From positions 1 through 32,351 of the forward strand of contig DYRQ01000015.1 of NCBI GenBank assembly GCA_020718645.1: a stretch of DNA of 32,351 bases. The letters are read 5' to 3'. Positions 32,007-32,351 of this stretch are shown piece after piece. A model generated the notes under the pieces. It had not been told where the DNA came from. It searched no databases and saw only the letters and a program-made list of their open reading frames with translations. The stretch comes from Verrucomicrobium spinosum. Lineage in GTDB: Bacteria; Verrucomicrobiota; Verrucomicrobiia; JADLBR01; JAIBCM01. Every line of letters starts with the position of its first letter. The stretch's first letter is position 1. Made by a program: the position numbers and the translations under genes.

Positions 32007-32351
32007 CAGGGGGGGGACAGCCCAACCAGAAAGGAATTAGGGGTCAGTGTGCATAAACCTGCAATTTAGCAGCTGGTTCACCACGGATTTCACGAATGGC
32101 ACGGATAGCGGAACGAGGGATGGCGGGAACTGCCGCAGGCTGTGTCTCACGCGGAGACGCGGGGCTCGCGAAGGGGGGCATGGGAAAGAATCTCCCGCCA
32201 AGCTCGCAAAGGCGCAGCGGGAGGAGACTTTTGACAGGATAAACAGGATTTTTCAGGATGGTGAGATCGGAAAAACTTCCCTCCTGATCATCTTGGGGGA
32301 CGGGGTCAGTCCTTAATATTGACTATTCCTGACTCGCTGGAGTTGTTTTTA
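32007..32351. repeat. Repeat-rich end of window
   Basis: Short repeat units recur here: ACCACGGATTTCACGAATGGC at 32080-32100 with the continuation to 32108, GTGTCTCACGCGGAGA at 32142-32157 (identical to 156-171), a GCAAAGGCGCAGCGG-type unit near 32206-32220, and ACAGGATAAACAGGA-type units at 32234-32261. An open frame here is made of repeats and is not a credible gene. Confidence 0.65.

Noticed and set aside
32047-32316. An 89-aa open frame at the window end.
   Set aside because: It is made wholly of dispersed repeat units and has no domain.

Overview
The window reads as part of a Verrucomicrobiota-like chromosome (inference, moderate confidence). Supporting signs are a Rho factor with a long disordered N-terminal extension, a BlaI/BlaR1-type pair with an unusual fusion, an exosortase-associated EpsI protein, a XylR-like LacI/AraC regulator, system II cytochrome c assembly, and families of short dispersed repeats of the ACCACGGAT and GGCTTCCAGCC kind at both ends. 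Coding is dense, with many ATGA start/stop overlaps.

Layout. 1-748 is a repeat-rich, apparently gene-free stretch. 749-5102 starts with a perfect dyad operator, then a BlaI-type repressor, a 946-aa M56 (BlaR1-like) protease fused to a LolA-like region and TPRs, a small exported protein, and two small proteins that may be DsrE-like. 5079-5441 (minus) is a small TPR protein. 5628-7713 carries rho and a dgkA-type lipid kinase. 7673-12291 (minus) holds degP/htrA, thiD and comEC. 12667-15387 (minus) is an EpsI - glutamine amidotransferase - possible ATP-grasp cluster. 15536-21121 encodes the membrane-arm complex I genes nuoH-J-K-L-M, without nuoI or nuoN. 21206-26566 is a complete-looking ammonifying nitrite reduction operon: Rrf2 regulator with candidate operator, nrfH, nrfA, a YecH-like protein, a cupin, and the ResB/CcsA heme ligation pair. 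26735-27910 is a XylR-like regulator, convergent with a YfhO-like membrane protein (27903-30473, minus). 30576-30656 is tRNA-Leu(CAG). 30660-32351 is accessory: repeats, an orphan Rhs C-terminal fragment with a low-GC tip, a small membrane-anchored protein (possible partner or immunity protein), and more repeats.

How it fits together. NrfH passes quinol electrons to NrfA, which reduces nitrite to ammonium. ResB/CcsA attach the nine hemes these two proteins need, and the Fe-S-type Rrf2 protein is placed to sense NO, nitrite or redox state. Together with complex I this suggests an organism able to respire anaerobically by nitrite ammonification. The least explained parts are the M56-LolA-TPR sensor operon, the amidotransferase/ATP-grasp pair, and the Rhs tip with its neighbour.
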